Shown in pieces: positions 22,471 to 23,186 of a DNA stretch of 23,186 nucleotides. Origin of the DNA: an uncultured Bacillota bacterium (GTDB lineage: Bacteria > Bacillota_I > Bacilli_A > RFN20 > CAG-826). The stretch is taken from contig CALEHV010000049.1 in NCBI GenBank assembly GCA_937876465.1, positions 1 through 23,186 on the forward strand, in the 5' to 3' direction. Positions within the stretch are counted from its first letter, which is position 1, and the number at the start of each line of letters is the position of its first letter. Position numbers and translations under genes: made by a program. The notes under the pieces are model-generated. The model saw only the letters and a list, made by a program, of their open reading frames with translations, was not told where the DNA came from and did no database searches.

Positions 22471-22872
22471 TTATTGTTGATTAAGCCAACGGATAATACT
22501 TTCTTTTTCGTATTGTTTCGTTTCATCAACTTTATCATTAATTTCACCACAAATATCGCCAATAAGAATGTCGAGAAATTTGCCTATTTTATTAATACGT
22601 TCTTGTTCTTTTTCAGCATTAGTTCTAAAGTTCTGAGCCACTATTCCAGGAAGTAATGTTGGATATAATCCAAAAGCACTATCTAAATTTGATTGAAGAT
22701 AGTCATTTATGTGTTCATCCTTAACAAGGACTTCTTCCATTTTTTTAACATCATCAAACTTAGTTGATAGTTTCTTTCCGTAATAAAAACGGTATAGCTC
22801 AGCTATGCTATTAAAAAGAAATGCGAACTTAGAGCGTGTTTCGCTGACGCTTATGTCTATTTCTGGACTCAT
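22471..22872 (-). CDS. Hypothetical protein leading the restriction-modification operon (133 aa)
   Basis: It begins MSPEIDISVSETRSKFAFLF and is mainly helical: FLFNSIAELYRFYYGKKL (18-35), DVKKMEEVLVKDEHINDYLQ (41-60) and a C-terminal pair (EKEQERINKIGKFLDILIGD; IRWLNQQ at the end). It has one cysteine, no HTH I can recognise, no membrane segment and no nuclease motif. GGAGGG lies 9 bases before the ATG. It is separated from the C5 methyltransferase by 122 bases on the same strand. It could be an accessory or regulatory component of the system or an unrelated small gene. I do not recognise the family. Confidence 0.6.
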   Translation of the reverse strand: MSPEIDISVSETRSKFAFLFNSIAELYRFYYGKKLSTKFDDVKKMEEVLVKDEHINDYLQSNLDSAFGLYPTLLPGIVAQNFRTNAEKEQERINKIGKFLDILIGDICGEINDKVDETKQYEKESIIRWLNQQ

Positions 22873-22921
22873 TTAAATCGTCCCTCCTATGTGCCTATAT
22901 TATATTAAAATGAAATGAGAA

Positions 22922-22927
22922 ATTATA
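22922..22927 (-). promoter_or_regulatory. Possible -10 box of the restriction operon
   Basis: TATAAT on the minus strand, 50 bases upstream of the 22872 start. The 17-bp upstream position (about 22945-22950) is not a good TTGACA and coincides with the first of the three 19-bp repeats, so a protein bound there could replace or block -35 contacts. A second TATAAT lies at 22899-22904. Confidence 0.35.
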
Positions 22928-22943
22928 GTAAATCTAATCATTG

Positions 22944-23000
22944 AGCGCTATTAGTATCATTAAGCGCTAATAGTCCTAGTAAGCGCTATTAAGATTTAGC
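22944..23000. repeat. Three direct repeats with exact 19-bp period
   Basis: AGCGCTA begins at 22944, 22963 and 22982. The repeat unit is about AGCGCTAwTAgt-5-TA, with the palindrome AGCGCT in each. They lie between the tRNA-Trp terminator and the first gene of the R-M operon, overlapping the likely promoter. They suit cooperative binding of a regulator, or arm sites of a recombinase. Confidence 0.7.
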
Positions 23001-23084
23001 TAATTTTCAGTTGTTAAAAATAAAGGATAAAATACTAGTCACAAATGCGAAAAACCTATGAAAAACTCAAATAAATAAAGAAAA

Positions 23085-23120
23085 AAGACTGATTTTATCA
23101 TTTCTGATTGTATCAGTCTT
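23085..23120 (-). terminator. Intrinsic terminator downstream of tRNA-Trp
   Basis: AAGACTGAT and ATCAGTCTT are perfect 9-bp inverted copies (23085-23093, 23112-23120); on the minus strand the hairpin is followed by TTTT. It lies 12 bases after the tRNA 3' end and ends its transcript before the foreign region. Confidence 0.8.
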
Positions 23121-23132
23121 ATTCTACTCAAG

Positions 23133-23186
23133 TGGCAGGGGTGATAGGAATCGAACCCACGTTAGCGGTTTTGGAGACCGTTGTAC
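23133..23186 (-). tRNA. trpT: tRNA-Trp (anticodon CCA), 5' part missing
   Basis: The minus strand reads from the anticodon arm to the encoded CCA (23133-23135). The anticodon loop CTCCAAA with anticodon CCA specifies Trp. The T-arm GTGGGTTCGATTCCTAT and acceptor strand ACCCCTG are intact. The D-arm and 5' acceptor strand are beyond the window. The last pair of the anticodon stem is A-C, which is tolerated in tRNA-Trp genes of this kind. Its 3' end faces the mobile region, the orientation expected if the element had integrated at a tRNA 3' end, but no second attachment copy is seen here. Confidence 0.85.

Noticed and set aside
22944..23000. Regular repeats as a CRISPR array
   Set aside because: The repeat core is only about 7-10 bp with a 19-bp period and there are no spacers of 30 bp or more and no cas genes.
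23133..23150. tRNA 3' end as an attachment site repeated at the left edge (GCAGGGG within 15-23)
   Set aside because: Only about 7 bases are shared and the left copy lies within the metK-like coding sequence; this is too short to call an attachment repeat.

Overview
The window looks like one end of a temperate phage-type element from a low-GC Bacillota (Firmicutes) host. The signs are A+T-rich DNA, strong GGAGG-type ribosome binding sites before most minus-strand genes, and a gene order seen in Bacillota prophages. A partial tRNA-Trp(CCA) lies at the right edge (23133-23186, minus). The species cannot be told from the sequence. No integrase, CI/Cro-type repressor or structural gene is present; structural genes would be expected to the left of position 1.

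Region 1 (1-13926, all minus, read right to left) is the early/replication module running into the packaging region. It starts with a sigma-region-4-like protein. Next come small conserved phage proteins, a DUF2800 Cas4-like nuclease, a DUF2815 ssDNA-binding protein, a family A DNA polymerase and a primase/SF3 helicase (VapE/P4 type). They are followed by a VRR-NUC nuclease, an SNF2-type helicase, a DUF1492/ArpU-like regulator, a small-terminase-like HTH protein, a ParB-domain N6/N4 DNA methyltransferase and a C5 DNA methyltransferase. Four small proteins and the first 24 codons of a phage S-adenosylmethionine synthetase finish the run. Two methyltransferases plus a SAM synthetase suggest a phage that modifies its own DNA.

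Region 2 (13927-14321) is a divergent control region rich in inverted repeats. It has the look of a lysogeny switch, but no repressor gene adjoins it. A minus-strand terminator and a few codons of open frame at 14277-14313 may be the leftover tail of a deleted gene, possibly an integrase.

Region 3 (14322-17344, plus) holds three genes joined by two overlaps of exactly 17 bp. They encode an ABC-three-component (ABC-3C) conflict system: a zinc-cluster/C-terminal-domain protein, a 75-aa middle component (MC6-like) and a DUF2326 SMC-like ATPase. A bidirectional terminator separates it from region 4.

Region 4 (17386-22872, minus) is a restriction-modification operon: hypothetical protein, C5 methyltransferase, a second small methyltransferase-like protein, McrB-type AAA+ GTPase, McrC-type nuclease. 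Its make-up recalls LlaJI/BsuMI systems, in which McrBC-like restriction subunits work with two C5 methyltransferases, rather than a type IV methyl-dependent McrBC. Three direct repeats with a period of exactly 19 bp lie upstream of the operon. Regions 3 and 4 are visibly more A+T-rich than region 1 and look like imported defence cargo between the phage control region and the tRNA.
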